53,682 nucleotides of DNA, from NCBI RefSeq assembly GCF_000381045.1, contig NZ_KB905738.1, positions 1 to 53,682 of the forward strand. Reading direction: 5' to 3'. The translations under genes were made by a program, and so were the position numbers. Each line of letters starts with the position of its first letter. The first letter of the stretch is position 1. Source of the DNA: Thermus scotoductus DSM 8553 (GTDB taxonomy: Bacteria; Deinococcota; Deinococci; Deinococcales; Thermaceae). The notes below the pieces were generated by a model. It had not been told where the DNA came from. It ran no database searches and worked only from the letters and a program-made list of their open reading frames with translations. Of this stretch, positions 35,660-43,536 are shown piece after piece.

Positions 35660-36559
35660 ATGAGACCCCATGTGCAGGCCCAAGCCGAGGCAGAGCGCCT
35701 GGAATGGCGCGCTGCCCTTCACGAGCTCCTCCACCGCCTCAAGGGCGAGCCCAACCTGCTCCTGCCCTTTCACCAGGTCCTTGCCCTGAGGCCCAAAGGG
35801 GAGCACCCCCTGGGCCTACGCACCATTGAGGTGGCCAAGGTGGTGGGTTCCGTGGACCGCTACGAGGACTTTGACCACCGCTTCCTTCCCAAGACCCCCC
35901 ACACCCTGGAGCGTTGGAAGCGTCTCCGGGTCCTGCAGCTGGAGGGGGTGGAGCTTCCCCCCATAGAGGTCTACCAAGTGGGGGAGGCCTACTTCGTCAA
36001 GGACGGGAACCACCGGGTGGCCCTGGCCAGGGCCACGGGGCAGAGGTTCATCGATGCCTACGTCATCGCCCTGGAGGTCCCGGTGCCCGTGGAGGCTTCG
36101 GACACGCTAAAGGACCTCATCCTCAAGGGGGAGTACGCCCACTTCTTGGAGAAGACCCGGCTTAAAGAGCTCATTCCTCAGGTGGAGGAGATCCGCTTCA
36201 CCACCCTGGGCCGGTACGATCTCCTCCTGGACCATATCGCCACACGGCAGTATTTCAAGGGCCTCGAGGAGAACCGGGAGATCCCCTGGGAGGAGGCGGT
36301 GGTGGACTGGTACGAGAACCTCTACAAGCCCACCGTGGAGGCCATCCGCCGCCTGGGTTTGCTGCGGGAATTTCCCGGCCGCACCGAGGCCGACCTCTAC
36401 CTATGGGTGATGGACCACCGCTACTTCCTGGCCCAGGAACTGGGGGCGGACCTTGGCCCCGAGGAGGCCGCCCGCTCGTACGAGGCCCGGTTTGGGCCCT
36501 GGTGGAAGCGGATGGGGGGTGGGCTCAAGGCGTGGCTAAGGGCTCGGTGGGGTAAATAG
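35660..36559 (+). CDS. ParB/sulfiredoxin-fold protein with C-terminal domain of unknown function
   Basis: A 299-residue soluble protein. The central part has 'LEGVELPPIEVYQVGEAYFVKDGNHRVALARATGQ' (D115-G-N-H-R119), the nucleotide-binding signature of ParB/Srx-like folds. The N-terminal 60 residues are helical. The C-terminal half (about 180-299) has 'YKPTVEAIRRLGLLREFPGRTEADLYLWVMDHRYFL', a domain I have seen in uncharacterised proteins only. There is no helix-turn-helix of true ParB, so chromosome partitioning is unlikely; CTP binding or kinase-like use of the fold is possible. A Shine-Dalgarno AAGAAGGGGG precedes the ATG. Confidence 0.75.
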   Translation: MRPHVQAQAEAERLEWRAALHELLHRLKGEPNLLLPFHQVLALRPKGEHPLGLRTIEVAKVVGSVDRYEDFDHRFLPKTPHTLERWKRLRVLQLEGVELPPIEVYQVGEAYFVKDGNHRVALARATGQRFIDAYVIALEVPVPVEASDTLKDLILKGEYAHFLEKTRLKELIPQVEEIRFTTLGRYDLLLDHIATRQYFKGLEENREIPWEEAVVDWYENLYKPTVEAIRRLGLLREFPGRTEADLYLWVMDHRYFLAQELGADLGPEEAARSYEARFGPWWKRMGGGLKAWLRARWGK

Positions 36560-36602
36560 GCAAGCTTAGCCCTGGCATGTCTTGATGGTTGTTCATCTGT
36601 AC

Positions 36603-36631
36603 TTGACCGTTCCTTACGAGAGCACTAAAAT
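36603..36631 (+). promoter_or_regulatory. Promoter of the csgG-like operon
   Basis: TTGACC (36603-36608), 17-base spacer, TAAAAT (36626-36631). It is a textbook arrangement and predicts a start near 36638, just before the first copy of the tandem repeat and about 48 bases before the ATG. Confidence 0.65.
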
Positions 36632-36638
36632 CCTAAAG

Positions 36639-36669
36639 TAGGTGCCTAGAAATTATCCTAGGTGCCTAG
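36639..36669 (+). repeat. Tandem 11 bp repeat at the csgG-operon transcription start
   Basis: TAGGTGCCTAG occurs at 36639-36649 and again at 36659-36669, exactly 20 bases apart and so on about the same helical face. Each copy is itself a near-palindrome (CTAGG-TG-CCTAG in the second). The pair begins at the predicted +1 and ends before the Shine-Dalgarno GAGGTGA. Confidence 0.7.
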
Positions 36670-36685
36670 GAGTGAGGTGAACCCT

Positions 36686-37408
36686 ATGAGAAAAGGCCTT
36701 GGCCTTCTTGGTGTGGTTTTATTGGCGGTTTTAGCGGCTTGCGCTCCCAGCGTCACCACCAAGACTTCTTCAGGCTTGGAGGGCGAAAATCCCTATGCCA
36801 ACTACACGGGGCCACGGGCCAAAGCGGTGGTGGCCAACTTCATCTGCGCGGCAGCCCAGTGCCCTCCGGGCGTTGGGGCTTCCATCTCAGAGCTCTTGAT
36901 GACCGCCCTGATCAACACCAACCACTTCATTCTCTACGACCGCTCGGTGCTTGCGCAAATTCAACAAGAAGCCTACCTCGGGGGCAAACCCCTCAACTTG
37001 CAGGGGGCTGAGCTTTTGGTGGTGGGTTCCATAACCGCTTTTGAGCCCGATGCGGGCGGTACCCGGGGGGGTGGTGGTGGTATTCTGGGGGGCCTCTTGG
37101 GTGCCTTCGGTGGTGGACAGAAACGCTCGTACGTTGCGGTGGACATGCGGATCGTGGACGCCCAAAGCGGCGCTATCGTTTCCGCTTTCCGCGTGGAGGG
37201 CGAGGCCACGGATGTGGATTACGGGGGTCTCCTGGGGATCTTGGGTCCGGGCGCTGCCCTTGGGGGGGGGTTGAAGCAGTACGAGAAGACCCCCATGGGC
37301 AAAGCCTTGGCTGTGATGACCTCTAAGGCGGTGGAGGAGATCATTAAGCGTACACCCAGGAGCTACTTCAAGTATGCGCCGGACGGAAAACCTTACCAGC
37401 AGCCTTAG
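36686..37408 (+). CDS. CsgG family lipoprotein
   Basis: A 240-residue lipoprotein (MRKGLGLLGVVLLAVLAAC, acylated Cys 19) with the CsgG-like fold: 'AKAVVANFICAAAQCPPGVGASISELLMTALINTNHFILYDRSVL', 'GAELLVVGSITAF' and 'YVAVDMRIVDAQSGAIVSAFRVEGEA'. CsgG relatives form or support outer-membrane secretion pores or envelope assemblies. An upstream ATG at 36662 is in frame but would place 'PRSEVNP' before the signal; ATG 36686 has a good Shine-Dalgarno. A Gly-rich insert (about residues 128-148) replaces part of a typical loop. Base composition is more AT-rich than its neighbours, which could mean transfer. Confidence 0.85.
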   Translation: MRKGLGLLGVVLLAVLAACAPSVTTKTSSGLEGENPYANYTGPRAKAVVANFICAAAQCPPGVGASISELLMTALINTNHFILYDRSVLAQIQQEAYLGGKPLNLQGAELLVVGSITAFEPDAGGTRGGGGGILGGLLGAFGGGQKRSYVAVDMRIVDAQSGAIVSAFRVEGEATDVDYGGLLGILGPGAALGGGLKQYEKTPMGKALAVMTSKAVEEIIKRTPRSYFKYAPDGKPYQQP

Positions 37409-38186
37409 GCGCCTTTTTCTCCTTCTGGCCACCCTGATTTTGGGGATGGCCTTGGGCCAAGGGCCCAAAACCCTCGTCCTTGTGAGCCAAGGTGAGCATT
37501 GGTGGGATGAGGAGGCGGGTCTTTACGAGGCGGCTTTACGGGAAGAACTCTTGCAGGGGGGCTTTCGGGTGCTGGACGCCGCCCAGGTGCAAAGGGTGGC
37601 GGACCGGCAGCTTCTCACCCGCCTGGTGCAGGGGGACGCCTTGGCGGCCATCACCTTGGCCACCAACTTTAAGGCTGACGCCTTGGTGGTAAGCCGGGTC
37701 TTCACCTCCCGCGTCCTTGCCACTCAGACCAACGTGGCCACCTTCTACACCTACAAGGCTACGGCGGACGTGCGGCTGGTGATGGCCAGTACAGGCCAAG
37801 TGGTGGGCAGTTGGAGTCCGTCCCAGACAGGGACCGGTACCTCCGAGCGGGAAGCGGCTTTTGCGGCCCTGCGCAACCTGGGCAGACAGGTGGGGCAGGA
37901 ATTGCGCAAGCAAAACTTTTCCGCTTCGGGAGCCAGCCCCGTGGTTCGCTTGACGGTAACTGGCCTTAAGGGCTTCACCGATGCTTCCGTGCTCCTAAGG
38001 GAGCTTGGAGCTCAGAAGGGTGTGGTCTCGGCTGAGCGTAAAAGCTTCGCCAACGGCGTCCTCGAGGCCGAGGTGGTCTTCCAAGGGTCCGTGGACGAGC
38101 TGGCAGCGCTTCTAGAAAGCCTTCAGCTCCTCCCCTTAGAGATTACGGAGGTGAGCGGCTTTGCCATAGAGGCCCGGGTACGCTGA
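37374..38186 (+). CDS. Exported CsgG/FlgT-like partner protein
   Basis: A 270-residue protein with a signal peptide ('LRRLFLLLATLILGMALGQG') overlapping csgG by 35 bases. The mature part again shows the ABD-like fold of CsgG relatives ('YEAALREELLQGGFRVLDAAQVQRVADRQ', 'NFKADALVVSRVFTS', 'ATADVRLVMASTGQVVGSWS'). The C-terminal part ('VVRLTVTGLKGFTDASVLLRELGAQKGV') resembles the second domain of flagellar FlgT-like or TolB-associated proteins. There is no lipobox. It ends 18 bases before a strong terminator, so csgG and this gene form a two-gene operon. Confidence 0.75.
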   Translation: MRRTENLTSSLRRLFLLLATLILGMALGQGPKTLVLVSQGEHWWDEEAGLYEAALREELLQGGFRVLDAAQVQRVADRQLLTRLVQGDALAAITLATNFKADALVVSRVFTSRVLATQTNVATFYTYKATADVRLVMASTGQVVGSWSPSQTGTGTSEREAAFAALRNLGRQVGQELRKQNFSASGASPVVRLTVTGLKGFTDASVLLRELGAQKGVVSAERKSFANGVLEAEVVFQGSVDELAALLESLQLLPLEITEVSGFAIEARVR

Positions 38187-38203
38187 GGGGGATGGATTTT
38201 GAG

Positions 38204-38230
38204 GGGCGGGGGTTTCCCCGCCCTTGATTT
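38204..38230 (+). terminator. Intrinsic terminator of the csgG-like operon
   Basis: GGGCGGGG (38204-38211), loop GTTT, CCCCGCCC (38216-38223), then TTGATTTT. The T-rich tail includes the TTG at 38224, which argues against that TTG being the start of the next gene. Confidence 0.8.
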
Positions 38231-38251
38231 TGGCCCTGGATCGTCCTTACT

Positions 38252-38261
38252 CTGTATACAG
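38252..38261. promoter_or_regulatory. Palindromic operator candidate of the GntR regulator
   Basis: CTGTATACAG is perfectly palindromic and lies one base before the GntR ATG at 38263. FCD-type GntR regulators commonly bind sites of the form TTGTATACAA, so autoregulation is likely. TACTCT (38248-38253) could be the -10, nine bases from the ATG. Confidence 0.55.
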
Positions 38262-38262
38262 G

Positions 38263-38925
38263 ATGCAGACCCTGGGCTTCCGCCGACCCAACCAGGTGCG
38301 CGAGGCGGTCTACGGCCACCTTAAAGACCTCCTCCTCTCCGGGCGTTTCGCCCCGGGGGAAAGGCTTTCCGAGCCCCTTTTGGCCCAAGAGCTCGGGGTT
38401 TCCCGCACCCCCGTGCGGGAAACCCTCATGCGCCTTGCCGAGGAGGGCCTGGTGGAGCTGGTGCCGGGCCGGGGGGCCAGGGTGCGGATCTTCAGCCCGG
38501 AGGAGGTGGAGGAGGTCTACGGGGTGCGGGCCCTTCTGGAAGGGGAGGCGGCACGGGAGGCAGCCCTTAGGGCCACCCCTTGGGAGCTTGCCGACCTCGA
38601 GGCCCGCCTTGAAGCCATTGACGAAGCTCCCCCTGAGGACTACCCCGAGCAGATGCGCCGGGACTTGGAGTTCCACCGGGCCTTGGTGCGGCTTTCCGGG
38701 AACAAGACCCTCTACCGCCTCTACGAGGACCTCCTTTCCAGCCTGGCCCTGGTCCGGAGCACCCTGCCCACCCTTTCCCAGGAGGAGGCCACCCGCAAGG
38801 AGCACCAGGCCATCCTCGAGGCCCTGAGGAGGCGGGACCCCGAAGGGGCCAAAAGAGCGGTGGAGGCCCACGTGTACCGGTTCCGCGACCTGGTGGCGGT
38901 CAGGCTTAGGAAAGGAGGGATATGA
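38263..38925 (+). CDS. GntR family regulator (FadR/FCD type), likely for proline catabolism
   Basis: A 220-residue transcription factor. The winged helix-turn-helix (about 8-76) has '[35 protein letters not shown]'. The all-helical FCD ligand domain (about 85-212) has '[18 protein letters not shown]' and '[18 protein letters not shown]'. ATG 38263 is favoured because an upstream TTG lies in the preceding terminator and because the operator-like palindrome lies just before it; GTG 38296 is a possible alternative. Its stop overlaps the proline dehydrogenase start (ATGA), so it is cotranscribed with the genes it probably controls. Confidence 0.88.
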   Translation: MQTLGFRRPNQVREAVYGHLKDLLLSGRFAPGERLSEPLLAQELGVSRTPVRETLMRLAEEGLVELVPGRGARVRIFSPEEVEEVYGVRALLEGEAAREAALRATPWELADLEARLEAIDEAPPEDYPEQMRRDLEFHRALVRLSGNKTLYRLYEDLLSSLALVRSTLPTLSQEEATRKEHQAILEALRRRDPEGAKRAVEAHVYRFRDLVAVRLRKGGI

Positions 38926-39845
38926 ACCTGGATTTGTTCTATCGGCAGGCGGTGCTTTCCGTGGCCGGGAACCCCAAGGTGGAGGCCCTCATCAAGACCC
39001 GGGCCAGGAGCTTGGTGCGGCGCTATGTGGCGGGGGAGACCTTGGAAGAAGCCCTCGTGGTAGCGGAAAGACTCGAGGCCCAGGGAGTCCACGCCATCTT
39101 GGACCTCCTGGGAGAAATGGTGAGAAGCGAGGAGGAGGCCCGCGCTTTCCAGAAGGGGATCCTGGAGCTCATCCGGGCGGTGGCCGGGCGCCCCTGGCCC
39201 AAATACGTGTCCTTAAAGCTTACCCAGCTTGGGCTGGACCTCTCCGAGGCCCTGACTTTGGAACTTCTTCGGGAAATGCTTAGGGAGGCGGAGCCCAAGG
39301 GGGTCTTCGTGCGGATAGACATGGAGGACTCTCCCCGGGTGGAGGCCACCCTGCGCATCTACAAGGCCTTGCGGGAGGAGGGCTTCAGCGGGGTGGGGGT
39401 GGTTTTGCAAAGCTACCTGTTCCGCACGGAAAAGGATTTCTGGGAGCTATTGCCTTACCGGCCCAACCTGCGCCTGGTGAAGGGAGCCTACCGGGAGCCC
39501 AAGGAGGTGGCCTTCCAGGATAAGCGCCTCATCGACGCCGAGTTTTTGCACCTGGGGAAGCTAGCCCTGAAGGAAGGGCTTTACGTGGCCTTCGCCACCC
39601 ACGATCCCAGGCTCATCGCTGAGGTAAAGCGATACACCGGGGCCATGGGCGTGCCCAAGGACCGGTTTGAGTTCCAGTTCCTCTACGGGGTCCGCCCCGA
39701 GGAGCAAAGGCGCCTGGCGGAGGAGGGGTACACCGTGCGTGCCTACGTGCCCTACGGCACCCACTGGTACCCCTACCTAAGCCGGCGCATCGCCGAACGG
39801 CCCGAAAACCTGTTTTTAGTGTTGCGAAGCCTCTTGGGGGGCTAA
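38922..39845 (+). CDS. Proline dehydrogenase (monofunctional, FAD)
   Basis: A 307-residue FAD-dependent enzyme oxidising proline to pyrroline-5-carboxylate, in a TIM barrel. Motifs include '[14 protein letters not shown]', '[10 protein letters not shown]', '[10 protein letters not shown]', '[12 protein letters not shown]', '[12 protein letters not shown]' and the substrate-binding '[18 protein letters not shown]' (Arg pair for the carboxylate). It corresponds to the stand-alone PutA-type enzyme well studied in T. thermophilus. It sits between its regulator (ATGA overlap) and P5C dehydrogenase (13 bp gap with AAGGAGGTG). Confidence 0.95.
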   Translation: MNLDLFYRQAVLSVAGNPKVEALIKTRARSLVRRYVAGETLEEALVVAERLEAQGVHAILDLLGEMVRSEEEARAFQKGILELIRAVAGRPWPKYVSLKLTQLGLDLSEALTLELLREMLREAEPKGVFVRIDMEDSPRVEATLRIYKALREEGFSGVGVVLQSYLFRTEKDFWELLPYRPNLRLVKGAYREPKEVAFQDKRLIDAEFLHLGKLALKEGLYVAFATHDPRLIAEVKRYTGAMGVPKDRFEFQFLYGVRPEEQRRLAEEGYTVRAYVPYGTHWYPYLSRRIAERPENLFLVLRSLLGG

Positions 39846-39858
39846 AAGGAGGTGTGGC

Positions 39859-41409
39859 ATGACGGTGGAACCTTTTCGCAACCAACCCATAGAGACCTTT
39901 CAGACGGAGGAGGCCAAGCGGGAGATGCGGGAGGCCTTAAGGCGGGTTAGGGCCGAGTTTGGCCGCCATTATGGCCTCTACATCGATGGGGCCTGGGTGG
40001 ATACCCAGGAGAAGATCCAGTCCCTAAACCCCTCGGCCCCCAGCGAGGTGGTGGGGAGTACCGCCAAGGCGGGGGTGGCCGAGGCGGAGGCGGCCTTGGA
40101 GGCTGCCTGGCGGGCCTTTAAAACCTGGAAGGACTGGCCCCAGGAGGACCGGAGCCGCCTCCTCCTAAAGGCGGCGGCCCTCATGAAGCGGAGGCGGCGG
40201 GAGCTGGAGGCCACCTTGGTCTACGAGATCGGCAAGAACTGGCTGGAGGCCAGCGCCGAGGTGGCCGAGGCCATCGACTTCCTGGAGTACTACGCCCGCC
40301 AGGCCCTCAAGTACAAGTACCCTTCCGTGGAGGTGGTGCCCTACCCCGGGGAGGATAACGAAAGCTTTTACATACCCTTGGGGGCTGGGGTGGTCATCGC
40401 CCCCTGGAACTTTCCCATCGCCATCTTCACCGGCATGCTGGCTGGGCCCGTGGCGGTGGGGAACACCGTGGTGGCCAAGCCCGCGGAGGACACGGTGGTC
40501 ATCGCCGCCAAGGTCTTTGAGATCCTCCACGAGGCAGGCTTCCCCCCAGGGGTGGTGAACTTCCTGCCCGGCAAGGGAAGCGAGGTGGGGGCCTATCTGG
40601 TGGAGCATCCCAGGACCCGGTTCATCAACTTCACCGGGAGCCTCGAGGTGGGGCTTTGGATCAACCAGGCCGCCGCCAAGCTGGCCCCGGGCCAGCGCTG
40701 GATCAAGCGGGTATTCCTGGAGCTCGGTGGCAAGGACGCCATCATCGTGGACGAAACCGCGGATCTGGACGCGGCCACCGAGGGCATCCTCATCTCCGCC
40801 TACGGCTTCCAGGGCCAAAAGTGCTCGGCGGCAAGCCGGCTCATCGTCACGGAGAAGGCCTTTGAGCCCTTGATGGAAAGGGTTCTGAAGCGGGCCGAGC
40901 GCCTGGTGGTGGGCCCGGCCGAGGAGAACCCCGACCTGGGCCCCGTGGCCAGCAAGGCCCAGGAGGAGAAGATCCTTTCCTACATCGAGATCGGCAAGGG
41001 GGAAGGCCAGCTGGTCCTTGGGGGAGAGCGCCTGGAAGGGGAGGGCTACTTCATCGCTCCCACCATCTTCACCGAGGTGTCCCCCACGGCCAAAATCGCC
41101 CAGGAGGAGATCTTCGGCCCCGTGCTTTCCGTGATCCGGGTAAAGGACTTCGGGGAGGCCCTCGAGGTGGCCAACAACACCGTCTACGGCCTCACGGGTG
41201 GGGTTTACTCCCGCAAGCGGGAGCACCTGGAGCGGGCCAGGCGGGAGTTCCACGTGGGAAACCTCTACTTCAACCGCAAGATCACCGGGGCCCTGGTGGG
41301 CGTGCAGCCCTTTGGCGGCTTCAACCTTTCCGGCACCGACACCAAGGCCGGGGGGCCCGATTACCTCCTGCACTTCCTGCAGATGAAGACGGTGGCCGAA
41401 AGGTTCTGA
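39859..41409 (+). CDS. 1-Pyrroline-5-carboxylate dehydrogenase
   Basis: A 516-residue aldehyde dehydrogenase oxidising glutamate semialdehyde to glutamate with NAD. Catalytic C322 is in '[11 protein letters not shown]', the general base E288 in 'FLELGGKDA', N184 in 'APWNFPIA' and K207 in 'VVAKPAED'. Length and numbering match the known T. thermophilus enzyme. It completes the two-step route from proline to glutamate with the upstream gene, and substrate channelling between the two is known in relatives. A strong Shine-Dalgarno (AAGGAGGTG) precedes the ATG. Confidence 0.96.
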   Translation: MTVEPFRNQPIETFQTEEAKREMREALRRVRAEFGRHYGLYIDGAWVDTQEKIQSLNPSAPSEVVGSTAKAGVAEAEAALEAAWRAFKTWKDWPQEDRSRLLLKAAALMKRRRRELEATLVYEIGKNWLEASAEVAEAIDFLEYYARQALKYKYPSVEVVPYPGEDNESFYIPLGAGVVIAPWNFPIAIFTGMLAGPVAVGNTVVAKPAEDTVVIAAKVFEILHEAGFPPGVVNFLPGKGSEVGAYLVEHPRTRFINFTGSLEVGLWINQAAAKLAPGQRWIKRVFLELGGKDAIIVDETADLDAATEGILISAYGFQGQKCSAASRLIVTEKAFEPLMERVLKRAERLVVGPAEENPDLGPVASKAQEEKILSYIEIGKGEGQLVLGGERLEGEGYFIAPTIFTEVSPTAKIAQEEIFGPVLSVIRVKDFGEALEVANNTVYGLTGGVYSRKREHLERARREFHVGNLYFNRKITGALVGVQPFGGFNLSGTDTKAGGPDYLLHFLQMKTVAERF

Positions 41410-41433
41410 GGCTTCCTTGAGGCCCGGCTCCCC

Positions 41434-41462
41434 CTGGACGCCAGGGGGGGCTTGGGCTATTC
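41434..41462 (+). promoter_or_regulatory. trp promoter
   Basis: CTGGAC (41434-41439), 17-base spacer, TATTCT (41457-41462). The leader-peptide ATG 41470 lies seven bases after the -10, so the leader peptide itself would be translated leaderlessly. Confidence 0.5.
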
Positions 41463-41469
41463 TGGGAAC

Positions 41470-41505
41470 ATGAGCCCGCTTCCCGCCCTTTGGTGGCCCG
41501 GTTAG
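41470..41505 (+). CDS. trpL: trp leader peptide with tandem Trp codons
   Basis: An 11-codon frame, MSPLPALWWPG, with two adjacent TGG codons (41491-41496) and a TAG stop. It lies 64 bases upstream of trpE and just before mutually exclusive GC hairpins and a T-tract. Tandem Trp codons in such a short peptide are the hallmark of ribosome-mediated attenuation: scarcity of charged tRNA-Trp stalls the ribosome there. Confidence 0.8.
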   Translation: MSPLPALWWPG

Positions 41506-41507
41506 GT

Positions 41508-41557
41508 CCCCGGGGGCGGATGGGCGTGTTTCCCCGGGGCTAGGCCCCGGGGTTTTT
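41508..41557 (+). promoter_or_regulatory. trp attenuator (antiterminator segment and terminator)
   Basis: The terminator is CCCCGGGGC (41532-41540), loop TAG, GCCCCGGGG (41544-41552), then TTTTT (41553-41557). The upstream segment CCCCGGGGGC (41508-41517) can instead pair with 41532-41539 and block the terminator. A ribosome stalled at the Trp codons would leave this segment free, allowing read-through to trpE; one finishing the peptide at 41505 would cover it. Confidence 0.8.
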
Positions 41558-41569
41558 GTAAGGAGCGGC

Positions 41570-42958
41570 ATGGAAACCATAAGGCCTTTTCGCAAAACCC
41601 TCTTGGCGGACCTGGAAACCCCGGTGACCGCTTACCTGAAGCTTTCGGAGAAGGCCCCGGTGAGCTTTCTTCTGGAGTCGGTGGAGCGGGGAAGGCAAAG
41701 CCGCTTTTCCATCATCGGGGTGGGGGCCCGGCGCACCTTCCGCTTAAAGGATGGAATCTTCACCATAAACGGGGAACGGGTGGAGACCCAAGACCCCTTG
41801 CGTACCCTTTACCAGGCGGTCCGGGCCCCCTTGGAGCGCCACCCTGACCTTCCCCCCTTCTTCGGGGGGGTGGTGGGGTACGCCGCCTACGACCTCATCC
41901 GCTCCTACGAGCGCCTGCCCTCCTTAAAGCCCGACGACCTGGGCCTCCCCGACCTCCTCTTCGTGGAGCCCGAGGTGGTGGCGGTCTTTGACCACTTGAA
42001 AAACCTCCTGCACCTGGTGGCCCCGGGGCGGGACCTCGAGGAGGCCGAAGCCCGCCTTCTTTGGGCCGAGAAAAAGCTTAAGGGTCCCCTGCCAGGGGTG
42101 CCGGGGGAGAGGCCGGGGGGGAGGGCCCGCTTTGAGCCCGACATGAGCCGGGAGGAGTACTTAAGGGCGGTGGAAAGGGCCTTGGAGTACATCCGCGCTG
42201 GGGACATCTTCCAGGTGGTCCTCTCCCTACGGCTTTCCTCCCCTCTTACCGTGCATCCCTTTGCCCTATACCGGGCCCTGAGGAGCGTGAACCCTAGCCC
42301 TTACATGGGCTACCTGGACCTGGGGGAGGTGGTCTTGGTTTCGGCGAGCCCCGAAAGCCTCCTCCGCTCCGATGGCCGCAAGGTGGTCACCAGGCCCATC
42401 GCCGGCACCCGGCCCCGGGGGAGGGACGAGGAGGAGGATAGAAGGCTTGCGGAGGAGCTTCTAAAGGACGAGAAGGAAAGGGCCGAGCACGTGATGCTCC
42501 TGGACCTTTCCCGCAACGACATCGGCCGGGTTTCCGCCTTCGGCACGGTGCGGGTCCTGGAGCCCTTGCACGTAGAGTACTACTCCCATGTGATGCACCT
42601 GGTGTCCACGGTGGAAGGGATGTTGGCGGAGGGCAAGACCCCCTTGGATGCCTTGGCCAGCGTCCTCCCCATGGGCACGGTTTCGGGAGCCCCCAAGATC
42701 CGGGCCATGGAGATCATCGAAGAGCTGGAGCCCCACCGCCGGGGGCCCTATGGGGGAAGCTTTGGCTATCTGGCCTACGATGGGGCCATGGACGTGGCCT
42801 TGACCCTGCGTACCTTTGTGATCGCGGGTGGGTGGATGCACGTGCAGGCGGGGGCGGGCATTGTGGCGGACTCGGTGCCGGAAAAGGAGTACGAGGAGTG
42901 CTGGAACAAGGCGAAGGCCCTTTTGAAGGCGGTGGAGATGGCGGAGGAGGGGCTATGA
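41570..42958 (+). CDS. trpE: Anthranilate synthase component I
   Basis: A 462-residue chorismate-using enzyme making anthranilate with TrpG. The feedback-site 'LKLSEKAPVSFLLESVERG' (tryptophan-binding L-L-E-S) is present, so inhibition by Trp is expected. The catalytic half has 'PIAGTRPRG', 'DLSRNDIGRVS', 'YSHVMHLVSTVEG' and 'LPMGTVSGAPKIRAMEIIEELE'. ATG 41570 follows the attenuator and has AAGGAGC as Shine-Dalgarno. Its stop overlaps trpG (ATGA). Confidence 0.97.
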   Translation: METIRPFRKTLLADLETPVTAYLKLSEKAPVSFLLESVERGRQSRFSIIGVGARRTFRLKDGIFTINGERVETQDPLRTLYQAVRAPLERHPDLPPFFGGVVGYAAYDLIRSYERLPSLKPDDLGLPDLLFVEPEVVAVFDHLKNLLHLVAPGRDLEEAEARLLWAEKKLKGPLPGVPGERPGGRARFEPDMSREEYLRAVERALEYIRAGDIFQVVLSLRLSSPLTVHPFALYRALRSVNPSPYMGYLDLGEVVLVSASPESLLRSDGRKVVTRPIAGTRPRGRDEEEDRRLAEELLKDEKERAEHVMLLDLSRNDIGRVSAFGTVRVLEPLHVEYYSHVMHLVSTVEGMLAEGKTPLDALASVLPMGTVSGAPKIRAMEIIEELEPHRRGPYGGSFGYLAYDGAMDVALTLRTFVIAGGWMHVQAGAGIVADSVPEKEYEECWNKAKALLKAVEMAEEGL

Positions 42959-43536
42959 AGGTTTTGGTGATCGACAACTACGATAGCTTCACCTACAACC
43001 TGGTGCAGTACCTGGGGGAGCTTGGGGCAAGCCCCGTGGTTTGGCGGAACGACCGGTTCGCCCTCGAGGAGGTGGAGGCCCTGGACCCTGACCGCATCCT
43101 CATAAGCCCGGGTCCCTGCACCCCCTTGGAGGCGGGGCTTTCCCTGCCCTTGATCGGCCGCTACGCCCCCCGCTACCCCATCCTGGGGGTCTGCCTGGGC
43201 CACCAGGCCATCGGCATGGCCTTCGGAGGCAAGGTGGTGCCCGCCCCGGTGATCATGCACGGAAAGGTGAGCGAGATCCACCACGACGGCACCGGCATCT
43301 TCCGGGGTCTTCCCAACCCCTTCCCCGCCACCCGCTACCACTCCCTGGTGGTGGAGGAGGTGCCGGAAGACCTCTTGGTGAACGCCTGGGTGGAAGAGGC
43401 GGGAAAGAGAACGGTGATGGGCTTCCGCCACCGCCAGTACCCCACCCACGGGGTGCAGTTCCACCCGGAAAGCTACCTGACGGAAGCGGGTAAGATCATC
43501 CTTAAGAACTTTCTGGAGGACCCATGGAGGCAGTGA
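42955..43536 (+). CDS. trpG: Anthranilate synthase component II (glutamine amidotransferase)
   Basis: A 193-residue class I glutamine amidotransferase giving ammonia to TrpE. It has the N-terminal 'VLVIDNYDSFTYNLVQYLGELG', the oxyanion strand 'ILISPGPCTP', the nucleophile C80 in 'LGVCLGHQAIG', and the His-Glu pair in 'VQFHPESYLTEAG'. Start ATG 42955 overlaps the trpE stop; a longer in-frame extension to 42832 lies inside trpE and is rejected. It overlaps trpD by 13 bases. Confidence 0.96.
   Translation: MKVLVIDNYDSFTYNLVQYLGELGASPVVWRNDRFALEEVEALDPDRILISPGPCTPLEAGLSLPLIGRYAPRYPILGVCLGHQAIGMAFGGKVVPAPVIMHGKVSEIHHDGTGIFRGLPNPFPATRYHSLVVEEVPEDLLVNAWVEEAGKRTVMGFRHRQYPTHGVQFHPESYLTEAGKIILKNFLEDPWRQ

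Noticed and set aside
40165-41595. 476-codon open frame opposite P5C dehydrogenase and the trp leader
   Set aside because: Antisense to a catalytically complete aldehyde dehydrogenase and crosses the trp attenuator.
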